The notes: generated by a model not told the origin, from the sequence alone. A DNA stretch of 64,000 nt from Rhizobium sullae (GCF_025200715.1 NZ_CP104144.1:1364001-1428000), one strand, 5' to 3'. Counted from the stretch's first letter, positions 35,643 through 45,418 are shown. Numbers and translations: made by a program.

Positions 35643-37890
35643 GAACGATTTCCTTGCCCCTGCGCGCTCTTGCGAGGCGGGCTAGCAGGTGTCCGAATAT
35701 ATTGGCTTGGCGCACCCATATGTCGATCAACACCGCAACGATGAGGATGAGGCCGATGAAGACGTTGATCCAGTGCTGCGGCATATTAAATCCCTGTACG
35801 TTGAGCTGCATGAGAGCCCGCACCAGCGTAATCACCGCCGCGCCTGCGAGTGCGCCGATCATCGTGCCGTAGCCGCCGAAGATCGAGCCGCCGCCGATGA
35901 TGACGGAGGCGATGGCGTCAAGCTCGCGGAACTGACCGGCAACCGGGTTGAAGCTCCGAAAATAGGCGATGTTGATGACCCCGGCCATGGCTGCACAGAG
36001 CGCCGCCAGCATGAGAGCGATGAAGCGCACCCGGTTGGTGTGGATGCCGGCATAGGCCGCGGCGCGGATGTTTCCGCCAGTGGCGCGGACCTTGTGTCCG
36101 AACGGCATGTAAGCGAGTACGACGCCGGCCATCAGGGCGACGAAACACATCCAGATCGTCTGGACGCTGACGACTTCGGCTACCGTGCGAAGGATGCCGG
36201 GCGGCAGCGAGACGCGGAAATGGAGGAGGATATCGTTTACCTTGCGGCCGATCAGGTTGTAGCCTTCCGGCCAGCCCGCCAGCTGCTGTCCGGCGACGAA
36301 CCAGGCGGCCAGACCGCGTGCCATGTAGTACATGCCAAGAGTGGCGATGAACGCTGGCAACTTGAAGCCAACCGTCACGACCGCATTGACGAAACCCGCG
36401 GCCATTCCCGCAAGAAGACCCATCGCGATTGCCGTGATTGGATCGGCGCCGAGAACTTTCAGGAAGTAGGCTGCAGTGCTCCCGGCAAGTGCAAGGACCG
36501 ATCCGACGGAGAGGTCGATATCGCCGGCGGCGATAACATAGGTGAGCCCGATCGCGATCAGCGCCAACTCGGTATAGTTGAGCAGGATCGCGAAGCTGTT
36601 CGACAGGTTCCACCAATAGTCGGGCCTGAGCGCAACACCCGCACACCACAGCAAGACAGCCAGGATGATAGCGAGCGAATCGCGCCGGCCAAGAAACCTT
36701 CCGAAGGTGGTCGGCGACATTGCCATGTCGGTCGCCATTGCTCCTTTGGTCTGAACGCCCTCGAGCGCAACGCCGCCGATTTCGTAGGCCAGCGGCGGCG
36801 GCTTGCCGCGAAGCCACGCCCAGAAACGTGTTGCAAGCTGGCGCCGAATGAGATGGGGTTCGATCAGCACGGCGATGATGAGAAGTAGTCCGATGAAAAC
36901 CGGCACCGCACCGACCGGCAGCGAAAAGATCGCATTGACCGTAATTTCCTCATCGCCGATTTTGATGATGCGCGTGATCGGCCAGCCCTCGCGTAGAACC
37001 TTGTCGAGAAGGACAACCAGCAAGGCACCGAGGCACGATCCGGCCACGCGGCCGCGGCCGCCAAGAATTGAAGCGCCGCCGATGATCACGGCGGCGATGA
37101 CCGTCAGCTCGCCACTGACACCGTAAAGCGGCGTCACACCCTTATCCTGGGCGGCGGACATCAGGCCGGCGAGCGTCGCGCAGAGCGAGGAGATCAGGTA
37201 GGCCCGGATACGCACCCAGTTCGTCGGTATGCCGGCATAGACCGCTGCCTGCTCATTGCCGCCTGTGGCGAAGGTCTCGTAGCCCCAGCGTGTCTTCGCC
37301 AGCACAAGGGCGCCGATCACCGCGACAATGGCAAAGATCACAATCTGGTTGTTGAAACCGAGGATATTTGTCTCACCGAGGTGGAAGAACAGCGGATATT
37401 CTTTCGCCTTGCCAGGATAATAGATCGCCTGGCCGTGGGTGAGCGCCAGTACGAATCCGCGGCCTATAAAGAGAACCGTCAATGTGGCAATGAATGCGGG
37501 CACCTTCAGGATAGTGACAAGCAGGCCGTTGGCGAGGCCTATCACAACACCTAAAATCATACAGAGGATTGTCGCTGTCAGGACGTTCAGGTCGAGAACG
37601 TTGGATGCGAACAGTCGGGCAAAGACGACGGCGACCAGGCCATAAGTGGAGCCGACCGAGAGATCGAGATCCTTGTTGACGATGACGAACGTCATTCCGA
37701 CTGCGATGATGGCCACACGCGAGGTATCGCGAAGCAGCGCATGGAACGCCTCCGCCGATCCGAAGAAGATGGGATTGACAATCGCGCCGCCGAGATAGAG
37801 CAGCAAGAGCAGCCCAACGAGCCCCACCTCCCAGCCGCCGATCAGCTGGGAAGGTGCGCGGTCTGGCCGGGTCGTCGTATTAGGCTCCAT
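35635..37890 (-). CDS. Sugar ABC importer permease, two RbsC-like domains fused in one chain
   Basis: 751 residues, about twice the usual 330. Each half is a complete RbsC/FrcC-type permease: half one has IVNKDLDLSVGSTYGL and IAAVIIGGASILGGRG, half two has VIAAGDIDLSVGSVLALAG and IASVIIGGGSIFGGYG. A linker of about 50 residues (about 360-410) joins them. The importer would then be a fused heterodimeric permease working with the neighbouring ATPase and binding protein. No frameshift or stop lies at the junction, so it is a true fusion. The start at 37890 is an ATG followed by a polar tail and then the first helix. Confidence 0.9.
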   Translation of the reverse strand: MEPNTTTRPDRAPSQLIGGWEVGLVGLLLLLYLGGAIVNPIFFGSAEAFHALLRDTSRVAIIAVGMTFVIVNKDLDLSVGSTYGLVAVVFARLFASNVLDLNVLTATILCMILGVVIGLANGLLVTILKVPAFIATLTVLFIGRGFVLALTHGQAIYYPGKAKEYPLFFHLGETNILGFNNQIVIFAIVAVIGALVLAKTRWGYETFATGGNEQAAVYAGIPTNWVRIRAYLISSLCATLAGLMSAAQDKGVTPLYGVSGELTVIAAVIIGGASILGGRGRVAGSCLGALLVVLLDKVLREGWPITRIIKIGDEEITVNAIFSLPVGAVPVFIGLLLIIAVLIEPHLIRRQLATRFWAWLRGKPPPLAYEIGGVALEGVQTKGAMATDMAMSPTTFGRFLGRRDSLAIILAVLLWCAGVALRPDYWWNLSNSFAILLNYTELALIAIGLTYVIAAGDIDLSVGSVLALAGSTAAYFLKVLGADPITAIAMGLLAGMAAGFVNAVVTVGFKLPAFIATLGMYYMARGLAAWFVAGQQLAGWPEGYNLIGRKVNDILLHFRVSLPPGILRTVAEVVSVQTIWMCFVALMAGVVLAYMPFGHKVRATGGNIRAAAYAGIHTNRVRFIALMLAALCAAMAGVINIAYFRSFNPVAGQFRELDAIASVIIGGGSIFGGYGTMIGALAGAAVITLVRALMQLNVQGFNMPQHWINVFIGLILIVAVLIDIWVRQANIFGHLLARLARARRGKEIVHG

Positions 37891-37925
37891 AAGCTTCTTC
37901 TATTCGGCTTTTGAGACGCCGGGTG

Positions 37926-37954
37926 CTGTGGGGAGAGCGCGCGCCCTCCCCCAG
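37926..37954 (-). terminator. GC-rich hairpin between binding protein and permease genes
   Basis: An inverted repeat CTG-GGGGAG / CTCCCC-CAG with one bulged base and a GCGC-rich loop lies in the 88-base gap after the binding protein gene. No T-tract follows. Such hairpins commonly let the binding protein be expressed more than the downstream genes by stabilising its mRNA or stopping part of transcription. That effect is inferred. Confidence 0.4.
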
Positions 37955-37978
37955 CGATCTGGAGCATTGCGCGTGACA

Positions 37979-39061
37979 TTAATTCTCGAAGCGTTTGCCG
38001 ACATCTCCCACAGTCTCCTGGGTCACGAGTTGGGCACGCGTATCGAGATTGGCCGCCGCGATGCCGCGATCGATCTGCAGATAAAGCTGCATGACTGGCC
38101 AGAAGCCTTGTAGGAACGGCTGCTGCCCGAGCGCGCCCGTCAGGTCGCCGCTCTTCAATGCATCCTGCTGAGCCGGACCGAGATCGAAGCCATAGGCACA
38201 GATCTTGCCGGTCTTTCCGGTCTGGGCGACGGCCTTGGCAAGGGCCGGCGTGAAGACGTTGTTGCCGGCGAAGGCGCCGACCACATCGCCGCGGGATTCA
38301 AACAGCGTGACGATACCGTTCACCGGATCATTTGGGTTGGTGTCGATGCCGGTGTTCTCCGGCCCCGCATCGACCTTGAAGTTCTCCAGCTTGCCTGCAT
38401 CCTTAAGTCCTTTGACGATCGCGTTGAACGCCGATGTCACACGGTTGTTCACCTCGATGTTTCCCATGGCCGTCGACGAGGGCAGCACGATCGAACCTTT
38501 CTCGATGCCTTTGTCCGCCAGGCACTTGACGAGCGCCTCGCCGGCAATCGCGGCCGCGGACGCGTCCTGCCCGGTATGGCTCAGGCTATTGCGGTTGAGA
38601 ATGGTTCCATCGAAGGAATTCGTCGTGGCAACCGGGATGCCCTTCGCTTCGGCGGTTTTGACGATGTCGTTATAGGCGCCGGCCTGCGGCGTTGTCATGA
38701 TCAGCCCGTCGATCGTCGGGTCCTGCACGATCTGGTTCAGGATTTCGATCTCGCGGGCAGGATCGTCGGTCGGTGATTCCGAGCCTAGCAGCAGGATTTT
38801 GGCGCCGATCAGATTGCCGGCAACCGTCGCGCCGACATAGACAGGGTCGAAGAATCCATTGCCAGCCGTATGCGTCACAATCGCGAATGTCAGATGGCCG
38901 TCGGCAGAATGGAAATCCTTCGTGCCGGCCGCCTCCTTTGCGGCTTCTTCGAAACCGTAACCGCCAACCGCTTTCTCGACGCTGCCCGATTGCGCGAAGG
39001 CATACGAGACGCCGAGCGATACCGCCGCGGTCGATGCCGCGAGCAACAAAATTCGCCTCAT
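37979..39061 (-). CDS. Periplasmic sugar-binding protein of the ABC importer (PF13407-like)
   Basis: 360 residues from the ATG at 39061, preceded by GGGAGGA. The signal peptide RRILLLAASTAAVSLGVSYAFA is cut before QSGSV. The mature protein has the type I sugar-binding pattern: FAIVTHTAGNGFFDPVYVGA, GLIMTTPQAG, VATTNSFDG and FAGNNVFTPALAKAV. The longer frame from 39193 is not needed. It is the first gene of the operon, and its promoter lies in the 200-base divergent region shared with the hydrolase gene at 39264. The substrate cannot be read from sequence. Confidence 0.9.
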   Translation of the reverse strand: MRRILLLAASTAAVSLGVSYAFAQSGSVEKAVGGYGFEEAAKEAAGTKDFHSADGHLTFAIVTHTAGNGFFDPVYVGATVAGNLIGAKILLLGSESPTDDPAREIEILNQIVQDPTIDGLIMTTPQAGAYNDIVKTAEAKGIPVATTNSFDGTILNRNSLSHTGQDASAAAIAGEALVKCLADKGIEKGSIVLPSSTAMGNIEVNNRVTSAFNAIVKGLKDAGKLENFKVDAGPENTGIDTNPNDPVNGIVTLFESRGDVVGAFAGNNVFTPALAKAVAQTGKTGKICAYGFDLGPAQQDALKSGDLTGALGQQPFLQGFWPVMQLYLQIDRGIAAANLDTRAQLVTQETVGDVGKRFEN

Positions 39062-39263
39062 GATTGGTCCTCCCTGACCCAGAATTGGAGTCATCCGAGC
39101 GCACTTGTCGAGTTGTTCGAATGCCCCTCTCCTCGTAGTTGCTAACATTCTAATATGCTGCGCAAATCCGCCGGAAGTAAATGGCGAACTCATCGTATCG
39201 ACGAATTAATTCGAGTCCGAAGCGTCCGATGACAAAGCCTGGCCGTCCGTCTATGAATAGCTC

Positions 39264-39905
39264 ATGCAAAATGGCTTTCAGATAAACGGCCGTGACGACG
39301 CCGAGTTTACAGTCCTGCTTGCGCATGGTGCCGGCGCGGCGATGGATTCGACGTCAATGACGGCTGCGGCCGAAGCTCTCGCGTCCGCCGGCTTTCGGGT
39401 CGCCAGGTTCGAATTCGCCTATATGGCGGCAAGGCGAACGCCCATGGGCCGCAAGCCGCCGCCCCGCGCCGACAAACTCATTCCGGAATATGTTACCGCC
39501 GTCGAGCGGCTCGGCGCGCGCGGGCCTTTGATCATTGGCGGAAAATCGATGGGCGGCCGCGTTGCCAGCATGATTGCTGACGAGCTATTTGCCAAAGGCA
39601 AGATCGCCGGGCTCCTCTGCCTCGGCTATCCGTTTCACCCCCCAGGCAAGCCTGATGAGCTTCGCACGAAGCATCTCGAAACGCTGAAAACGCCGGCGCT
39701 GATCGTCCAGGGAACGCGGGACCAGTTCGGCACAAGGCAGGAGGTTCAAGGCTACGGGATATCCGACAAGATAGAACTGGTTTGGCTCGAAGACGGTGAC
39801 CACGATCTGAGGCCCAGAAAGAAGATATCGGGCTTCTCGTTCACCGACCATCAGGCGAGCATGGCGGCGGCCGTCAAAACCTGGGCATCGTCGCTGGCGC
39901 CATAG
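39264..39905 (+). CDS. Alpha/beta-hydrolase, KANL3/Tex30 type
   Basis: 213 residues. The nucleophile elbow GGKSMGGR holds the catalytic Ser, the acid is the Asp in QGTRDQFG and the His lies in DGDHDLRPR. The LLAHGAGA oxyanion motif is near the start. Size and pattern match the small bacterial KANL3/Tex30-like dienelactone hydrolase relatives, cytoplasmic enzymes of unknown substrate. It is divergent from the sugar ABC importer and stands alone. Confidence 0.85.
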   Translation: MQNGFQINGRDDAEFTVLLAHGAGAAMDSTSMTAAAEALASAGFRVARFEFAYMAARRTPMGRKPPPRADKLIPEYVTAVERLGARGPLIIGGKSMGGRVASMIADELFAKGKIAGLLCLGYPFHPPGKPDELRTKHLETLKTPALIVQGTRDQFGTRQEVQGYGISDKIELVWLEDGDHDLRPRKKISGFSFTDHQASMAAAVKTWASSLAP

Positions 39906-40170
39906 CCATGGCGGGGCACCGTCGCGGCGGGGCTATATACACATAGCGAATTTCCTATACGAAACACGCAGGAAAGTTAGGAATGAACCGGCAACGAGGG
40001 CCGAAAGCCATTGATGTTCGGCTTTCGGCCGGGCAGGTTTTAGCGGTGAATGTGGCGGTTGTGATAGCCGCCAGCTTGAGCATCGGCCGCCCATCGACCA
40101 CCCCTATCTCGATGGGCGGTCCCCGTGAGCACTCGGTCACATTTCGATAGCCGATGAATTTGCCTGGCCG

Positions 40171-41163
40171 TCACTTTCCTGCCCTTGCGAACCGGCGCGT
40201 CTCCGTCGGCATTTCCCCGAACGTTTCCCGGTAGAGGATGGAGAAGCGCCCGACATGCCTAAAGCCCCACTGCCGGGCGATATCGGAGATGGATACGCTG
40301 TCCTGGTGGCCGAGAAGGAGGTCTTTTCGCGCTCCCTCCAAGCGAAGCTGGCGGAGGTAGTTCAATGGTGTCGTATTCTTGAATTGCTTGAACGCGGCCT
40401 GGAGGGCGCGGGTGCTGACACCTGCATCGCGCGCGACCTCCTCGACGCTTACCGCCCTTGCGATGTTGGCCATCATGTAGTCGATGGCCCGCTTCATCTG
40501 CCTTGGCATGGCAGGCGACACGGGGCGTTCCAACAACGCCGAATAGCGATGTGGCACGTTTTCGAGAAGCGTGACCATGATCGTTCGGAAGAAGAACTCC
40601 GTGGAACGCGCCGAGATGGCGCCCGCCGGTTCGCTTATCAAATTGTTCCAGAGCAGGTGCACCATCGCGGCGAGTTTCGCACCCGCACCCGAATGTGCAT
40701 CGTACTCGGCAAAGAGCTCGATATCGTGGGTGACCGGCGCATCAAGAAGTTCGCTCAGCTGGCGGGTGACGGACTGGCGGCTGAAAGCGATTCCGATGTG
40801 GCTGCGTTCGTTATGCAGCCGCAGTATGGTGGCTTTTGAAAGGTCTGCGGCCAGAAGTGTCCCGGGCGTCGACGTGAGCTGATGCCCGCGTCCAGCCATC
40901 TCCATCGCACCCGCTATCGGAACGTAGAGCGCGTAGGCGTCCGGCGGCTCCGAGAAATTGACTTCCATTCCAGACCGGCAAAGGCCCGACCAGATGTCGA
41001 AATCTCCAAGGGAGAAATGGGTATCTTCCACGGAAATGGTACTGCTGCGGTCGATCGGGCTAACCTGGACCGGCTTCAAAGTATTGGCATAGTGTTCGCG
41101 CAGTTCGTCGACATCGGCTTCGAAGATGCTGAAACGGGAGGCGTGTAGGTTGCCTGTCATCAT
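40171..41163 (-). CDS. AraC-family transcriptional regulator
   Basis: 330 residues. The C-terminal double helix-turn-helix (about 228-325) contains SVEEVARDAGVSTRALQAAF and DIARQWGFRHVGRFSILYRE (given in part) with the AraC signature. The N-terminal part (about 20-200) is the AraC-binding-like domain with a QLTSTPGTLLAAD segment. It would sense a small molecule and regulate nearby genes, perhaps the SDR at 41599, with which it shares a 435-base divergent region. The target is not proven. Confidence 0.88.
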   Translation of the reverse strand: MMTGNLHASRFSIFEADVDELREHYANTLKPVQVSPIDRSSTISVEDTHFSLGDFDIWSGLCRSGMEVNFSEPPDAYALYVPIAGAMEMAGRGHQLTSTPGTLLAADLSKATILRLHNERSHIGIAFSRQSVTRQLSELLDAPVTHDIELFAEYDAHSGAGAKLAAMVHLLWNNLISEPAGAISARSTEFFFRTIMVTLLENVPHRYSALLERPVSPAMPRQMKRAIDYMMANIARAVSVEEVARDAGVSTRALQAAFKQFKNTTPLNYLRQLRLEGARKDLLLGHQDSVSISDIARQWGFRHVGRFSILYRETFGEMPTETRRFARAGK

Positions 41164-41598
41164 CTAAACTGGCCCGAAACAACCGAAGCAGTCACACGCA
41201 ACCGCCCAGGATTAGGCGATGCCTTGACCGAGGAGGAATAGGCGGCTGCGCCGCACAGAGATTCACGAAGAATGCGCCATTCTCCCCGGTTGACAAGTCT
41301 CCTCCGACTTGTGCGGCTGCGCTTGCATTAATATTACTTTATGCACACATTAGTGTCTTCGTAAATATCTGGCTCGATTGAGCTGTATCCAGAGAACGAA
41401 TGGAATGTCTGCTAGGCGTTGGATTGTCATCGGACAATCTCGAAGGTGCGACGAGCCCTGGCCAGGTCATACATCGGATCCCAAATACCTTTTGCGCTCC
41501 ATCGGGGCTTCCGATGATGCTATCGCTTTTCCCCGTTTTCTCTTTTTGACCTTCTCTGCCAATCCTCGGCTGCAGTGATCATGGGCAGGAGTAGAGAC
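41164..41598. other. Divergent promoter region without a gene
   Basis: 435 bases between the AraC regulator and the SDR gene. The middle (about 41325-41370) is AT-rich (TTAATATTACTTTATGCACA), fitting promoters, but I cannot assign boxes. No coding sequence was supported. Confidence 0.5.
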
Positions 41599-42336
41599 AT
41601 GGCAACGGCTGAAATTTCGAATTCAAGGATTTTGATTGTCGGCGGCGGTTCTGGAATGGGCCTGGCGCTGACAAAACGCTCTCTTGCCGCCGGTGCGGAG
41701 GTCGTCATTGCCGGACGGAACGCCGATAAACTGAGACGCGTCAGCGAGGATTTACAGAACCCCGAGGCGCTTCGCACGGCCGCGATCGATATAGCACACG
41801 AGGATCAGGTCGCCGATCTGTTTCGGCGGATAGGTCGGTTGGACCATATCGTCAGCACGGCCGCCGATATCGAAGGAGCCTATCAGCTGCTGCCTTCGCT
41901 CGATCTGAAGGCCGCGCAAAGGGTCGTCGAAAGCAAAATTTACGGACCGCTGCTGCTGGCAAAGCATGGTGGCCCCCTGCTCTCCGCCAACGGCTCAATT
42001 ACCTTCACCTCCGGTATCGCGGCCTATCGTCCATCCGCACGCGGATCGGTTGTCGCTGCCGTCAATGCGGCGCTGGAAGGATTGGTCCGGGCGCTTGCAG
42101 TTGAACTCGCACCAATTCGTGTCAATGCAATCTCTCCCGGCTGGGTCGACACACCCATCTGGACAGTCGTTGCCGGCGACAAGAAGGACGACACATTGAG
42201 CGCCATGGCAGAACGGCTGCCGGTCGGACGCGTGGGACGGGCGGACGATATCGCCGATGCTGTCTGCTTTCTCATGGGCAATGGCTTCACGACAGGGACG
42301 GTATTGCATGTCGAGGGTGGGCATCGACTGATTTAG
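41599..42336 (+). CDS. Atypical short-chain dehydrogenase/reductase (SDR)
   Basis: 245 residues from ATG 41599, with AGGAG at 41587-41591; in-frame ATG 41581 and GTG 41575 are less likely. The nucleotide-binding motif GGGSGMGLA and VVIAGRN are clear, and NAISPGWVDTP matches the SDR C-terminal half. At the usual Tyr-x-x-x-Lys site the sequence is GSVVAAVNAALEG, so Tyr is Val and Lys is Asn. The standard catalytic dyad is missing, placing it in a divergent SDR subfamily. Its last 50 bases overlap the convergent LysR gene. Confidence 0.85.
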   Translation: MATAEISNSRILIVGGGSGMGLALTKRSLAAGAEVVIAGRNADKLRRVSEDLQNPEALRTAAIDIAHEDQVADLFRRIGRLDHIVSTAADIEGAYQLLPSLDLKAAQRVVESKIYGPLLLAKHGGPLLSANGSITFTSGIAAYRPSARGSVVAAVNAALEGLVRALAVELAPIRVNAISPGWVDTPIWTVVAGDKKDDTLSAMAERLPVGRVGRADDIADAVCFLMGNGFTTGTVLHVEGGHRLI

Positions 42337-43222
42337 CTGGCGCAAATCGATCGCTCGCGGCTGCCAGCAACAATCTCAGGGCCGGTGGCTGAACACGTCT
42401 GCGCCGCCAGATCATGACAAGCAAAACTGCTTGCATGCCCGGCCAGGACACCTCACTTACTTCGCCGCGGCAAAGGGCCTCGACGACCGCAAGGCGCGGA
42501 ACCAGGCTTAGGCCCGCGCCCGCCGCCACCAGCTGTGCAATTGCGCCTATGCTGCCAACTTCGGCTCCAATCCTCGGTGCCGCTGCGCCTGCCTCTTCAA
42601 ATGCCTTCTCGAACAGATACCGGTAGACGCATCCGGCTTCAGTCGCCACGAAGCTCGCCGAGGCGAGCGTGGCCAAGTCCGGTTTCGTCGTTGCGAATTC
42701 ACATCCAGGAGGCGCAATGAGGACCAATGGCTCTGCGGCAATTGCCCGTTTGGCGAAACGTTCGTCAGGGCCGCTTTGATCAAAGCAGAAGGCGGCATCG
42801 ATTTCGCCCGCTTCGAGCTTTCGCCGCAGATCACCGCTGCCGGCGACCTTCAGCTTGATATTGATGTCAGGATGACGGTGCTGAAATCCGGACAGCCATC
42901 CTGGCAGCTTGACCGAAGCGATCGTCTCAAGCGCACCGATCGTTACCGACCCAGGGTTTTGCACACAGACCGCCGCTACGGCGGCGCGGGCTTCGTCTGA
43001 CAGCATCAGTATGTCTACGGCATAGGAACTTAACACCTGGCCTGCTTGCGTCAGTTCCAGACCTGACCTCGATCGGGTAAAGAGTGCCGTGCCAAGTTCA
43101 GCTTCCAGGGATTGGATCTGATCACTCACGCTCGATTGGGCGAGATGAACTTCTTCGGCGGCCCGGGTGAAATTTCGTTGCCGGGCGACTGCGAGGAATG
43201 TCTTGAGGAATCTGGGATGCAT
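42287..43222 (-). CDS. LysR-family transcriptional regulator
   Basis: 311 residues. The N-terminal winged helix-turn-helix has FLAVARQRNFTRAAEEVHL and QSSVSDQIQSLE, followed by LGTALFTRSRSGLELTQAG. The effector domain (about 90-300) is typical of LysR. It is transcribed convergently with the SDR gene with a 50-base overlap, so it does not follow the usual divergent arrangement with its target. The target is unknown. Confidence 0.92.
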   Translation of the reverse strand: MHPRFLKTFLAVARQRNFTRAAEEVHLAQSSVSDQIQSLEAELGTALFTRSRSGLELTQAGQVLSSYAVDILMLSDEARAAVAAVCVQNPGSVTIGALETIASVKLPGWLSGFQHRHPDINIKLKVAGSGDLRRKLEAGEIDAAFCFDQSGPDERFAKRAIAAEPLVLIAPPGCEFATTKPDLATLASASFVATEAGCVYRYLFEKAFEEAGAAAPRIGAEVGSIGAIAQLVAAGAGLSLVPRLAVVEALCRGEVSEVSWPGMQAVLLVMIWRRRRVQPPALRLLLAAASDRFAPAKSVDAHPRHAIPSLS

Positions 43223-43358
43223 CGACGGACCGAAGTGTCAGAGCCACAGCATAACCATAAAGCGCTGGGACGACGCTTGCCACACCGCTTGTGTTGCCGT
43301 CAACCTGTTCGAACATAAAGGACCAACGCCCAGCCATCCCCACGTCGAACTCAAAGAA

Positions 43359-44174
43359 TTATCGAGGTTTGCATGCGCTTATCGCGTAGCGGTGCTGCAG
43401 GCCTCTCGAAAGCGCCTTGAGGTAGTTCCAGTGGCGGGCCTGAGCTCTGTGCACGTCCCGCAGGTCTTCGTCGATCCGGACATCTTCGAAGCCGGCGTTC
43501 TTCAGAAGCGCGGCGATGCGGTCGGCCCGCGCGCCCTTTGAGAAGTAGACCCGTGACAGGATGCTCGTATGGATCTCGGCCATGCCGGGCGCATGCATCG
43601 GATCGGCCTTCAGAAGTCCGGCACGTTCGAGCAATTTCATCACACGCCTCACCAGCCGCCCGGCAAAACTGGCGCTGACGAAATCGCCGTCGACGATCAG
43701 CAGCGTCCCGCCAGGCTTCAGCACACGTATCCATTCTGCAAAGGCCTTTTCCGGATCGACCAGCGTCCACACCAGATGGCGGGTCACGATGACGTCATAA
43801 GCTCTATCCGGCTCCATGGTGTTTTCGACATCCGCCATATGGAAACTGATCGTGCGGCCACGGCTATTGGCTTTGGCACGGGCACGCTCCAGCATCGGCT
43901 CGGCCCAGTCGAGGCCGGTCACCTTGAAGCCGAGATCGTCCATGAGATGGGAGATGACGCCGGCGCCGCTCGCAAGATCGAGCGCACGGCGTCCCTCTCC
44001 CGGCCCAAGATGCTTCACGATGAGCCGATGCCAGGCTTCCCGTTCCGATTCGCTGAAAATTTCATGACCCGGCGACCGGTCGAAAGTCTCGGCCCGGGCC
44101 GACCAGTAGGCTTTGATCTCGTCACGAAGCCCGTAATTCTCACCGACCGCCATTTGTCCGTCCATTGCCATCAT
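43359..44174 (-). CDS. Class I SAM-dependent methyltransferase
   Basis: 271 residues if translation begins at the ATG at 44174; ATGs at 44165 and 44153 are also possible. SAM-binding motif I is ALDLASGAGVISHLM, with GLDWAEPML as motif II and LKPGGTLLIVDGDF as motif III. It is divergent from a FecCD-type uptake operon, sharing a 100-base AT-rich region with a TGA-N9-TCA element. Co-regulation with metal or chelator uptake is inferred. It could methylate a metallophore or act in its processing; the substrate is unknown. Confidence 0.82.
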   Translation of the reverse strand: MMAMDGQMAVGENYGLRDEIKAYWSARAETFDRSPGHEIFSESEREAWHRLIVKHLGPGEGRRALDLASGAGVISHLMDDLGFKVTGLDWAEPMLERARAKANSRGRTISFHMADVENTMEPDRAYDVIVTRHLVWTLVDPEKAFAEWIRVLKPGGTLLIVDGDFVSASFAGRLVRRVMKLLERAGLLKADPMHAPGMAEIHTSILSRVYFSKGARADRIAALLKNAGFEDVRIDEDLRDVHRAQARHWNYLKALSRGLQHRYAISACKPR

Positions 44175-44216
44175 CCCTGTCAGTCTCAATTTGAAATCGT
44201 TCTAATAGATATAACT

Positions 44217-44231
44217 TGACGATTACATTCA
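44217..44231. promoter_or_regulatory. Possible RirA iron-responsive operator (TGA-N9-TCA)
   Basis: The 15 bases TGACGATTACATTCA match the TGA-N9-TCA consensus reported for the rhizobial iron regulator RirA. It lies 45 bases before the first binding-protein gene and 43 bases from the methyltransferase start, in AT-rich sequence. Six fixed bases occur by chance about once per 4 kb, so position is the main support. It would give repression of both operons in iron-replete cells. Confidence 0.4.
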
Positions 44232-44275
44232 TAAAATAATAGACGGCATTTCAGTTTTCCACGGAGTGAATATTA

Positions 44276-45406
44276 ATGCGCATTACAGGCAAAGCGGCCG
44301 TTCTTGCAATGGGCCTTGTCGTCACCGCGGTCTGGCCGGCATTTGCCGACATGATCACCGTCAAGGACGTCACCGGGCGCGATGTCGAGGTGAATGCGCC
44401 GGTCAAGCACATGATCCTCGGTGAGGGCCGGCAGATCTATTTTCTCGCGGCACTCGATAGGGAGGCACCCTTTCAACATGTCGTCGGCTGGCGCGATGAC
44501 CTGCCAAAGGCCGACCCTGAATCCTACGACGCCTATCTCGCGAAATATCCCGAAATCGCCAAGTTGCCGACTTTCGGCGGCATGAAGGACGGCACCTTCG
44601 ATATCGAACAGGCCGTTGCGCTGAAGCCCGACGTGATCCTAATGAATATCGACGCGAAAACCGCGACCGAAGAAGCCGGATACATCGAAAAGCTCGGCAA
44701 AGTCGGCATTCCGCTCGTCTATGTCGACTTCCGCGAAAAGCCGATGGAAAACACCGAACCCAGCATGCGCATCATGGGCAAGCTGATGGGCAAGGAAGCG
44801 CTCGCCGAAGACTTCATCAAATTTCGCGCCGACAGCATCCGCCAAGTTACCGATGTGCTTCAAAAGGCCAACCCGCCGAAGCCTGTCGTCTTCGTCGAGC
44901 GCGCCGGCGGCTATTCCGAGGATTGCTGCATGTCCTTCGGCAACGAAAACTTTGGCAAGATGGTCGAAATTGCCGGCGGCACCAACATGGCCAAAGACAT
45001 CATCCCCGGCACGTTCGGAACGGTCAATCCGGAGCAGATCATCGCGTCCAATCCGGATCAGATCATCGTCACCGGCGGCAACTGGGACAAGTATGTGCCT
45101 GGCGGCAACTGGGTTGGCGTTGGCTATGGCGCGGATCTGACGGAAGCTCATCGCAAGCTCGAAGCACTGACCAAGCGGCCCGCCTTCACCGGCGTCAAGG
45201 CCGTCGCAGACAATAACGTTCATGCGATCTGGCATCAGTTCTACAACAATCCCTACCAGTTCGTCGCTATCCAGGAGATCGCAAAGTGGCTTCATCCGGA
45301 CCTCTTTGCCGATCTTGATCCCGAAGCAACCTTCAAGGAACTGCACGCCCGCTTCCTGCCGCTTGACTACAAGCCGGGATATTTCGTCTCGCTGAAGGAC
45401 GAGTGA
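44276..45406 (+). CDS. Periplasmic binding protein 1 of a FecCD-type metal/chelate importer
   Basis: 376 residues. A signal peptide (KAAVLAMGLVVTAVWPAFA) precedes DMITVKDVTGRDVEV, the usual opening of Peripla_BP_2 (TroA-fold) proteins for siderophores, haem or cobalamin. Key segments are DVILMNID, FVERAGGYSEDCCMSFG and VNPEQIIASNPDQIIVTGG. The Cys-Cys pair is shared with the next gene's product and is not usual in this family. GGAGTG at 44263-44268 serves as the ribosome binding site. It begins a four-gene operon. The ligand is unknown; iron-type is inferred from family and the upstream element. Confidence 0.88.
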   Translation: MRITGKAAVLAMGLVVTAVWPAFADMITVKDVTGRDVEVNAPVKHMILGEGRQIYFLAALDREAPFQHVVGWRDDLPKADPESYDAYLAKYPEIAKLPTFGGMKDGTFDIEQAVALKPDVILMNIDAKTATEEAGYIEKLGKVGIPLVYVDFREKPMENTEPSMRIMGKLMGKEALAEDFIKFRADSIRQVTDVLQKANPPKPVVFVERAGGYSEDCCMSFGNENFGKMVEIAGGTNMAKDIIPGTFGTVNPEQIIASNPDQIIVTGGNWDKYVPGGNWVGVGYGADLTEAHRKLEALTKRPAFTGVKAVADNNVHAIWHQFYNNPYQFVAIQEIAKWLHPDLFADLDPEATFKELHARFLPLDYKPGYFVSLKDE

Positions 45407-45418
45407 GCATGAGTAACC

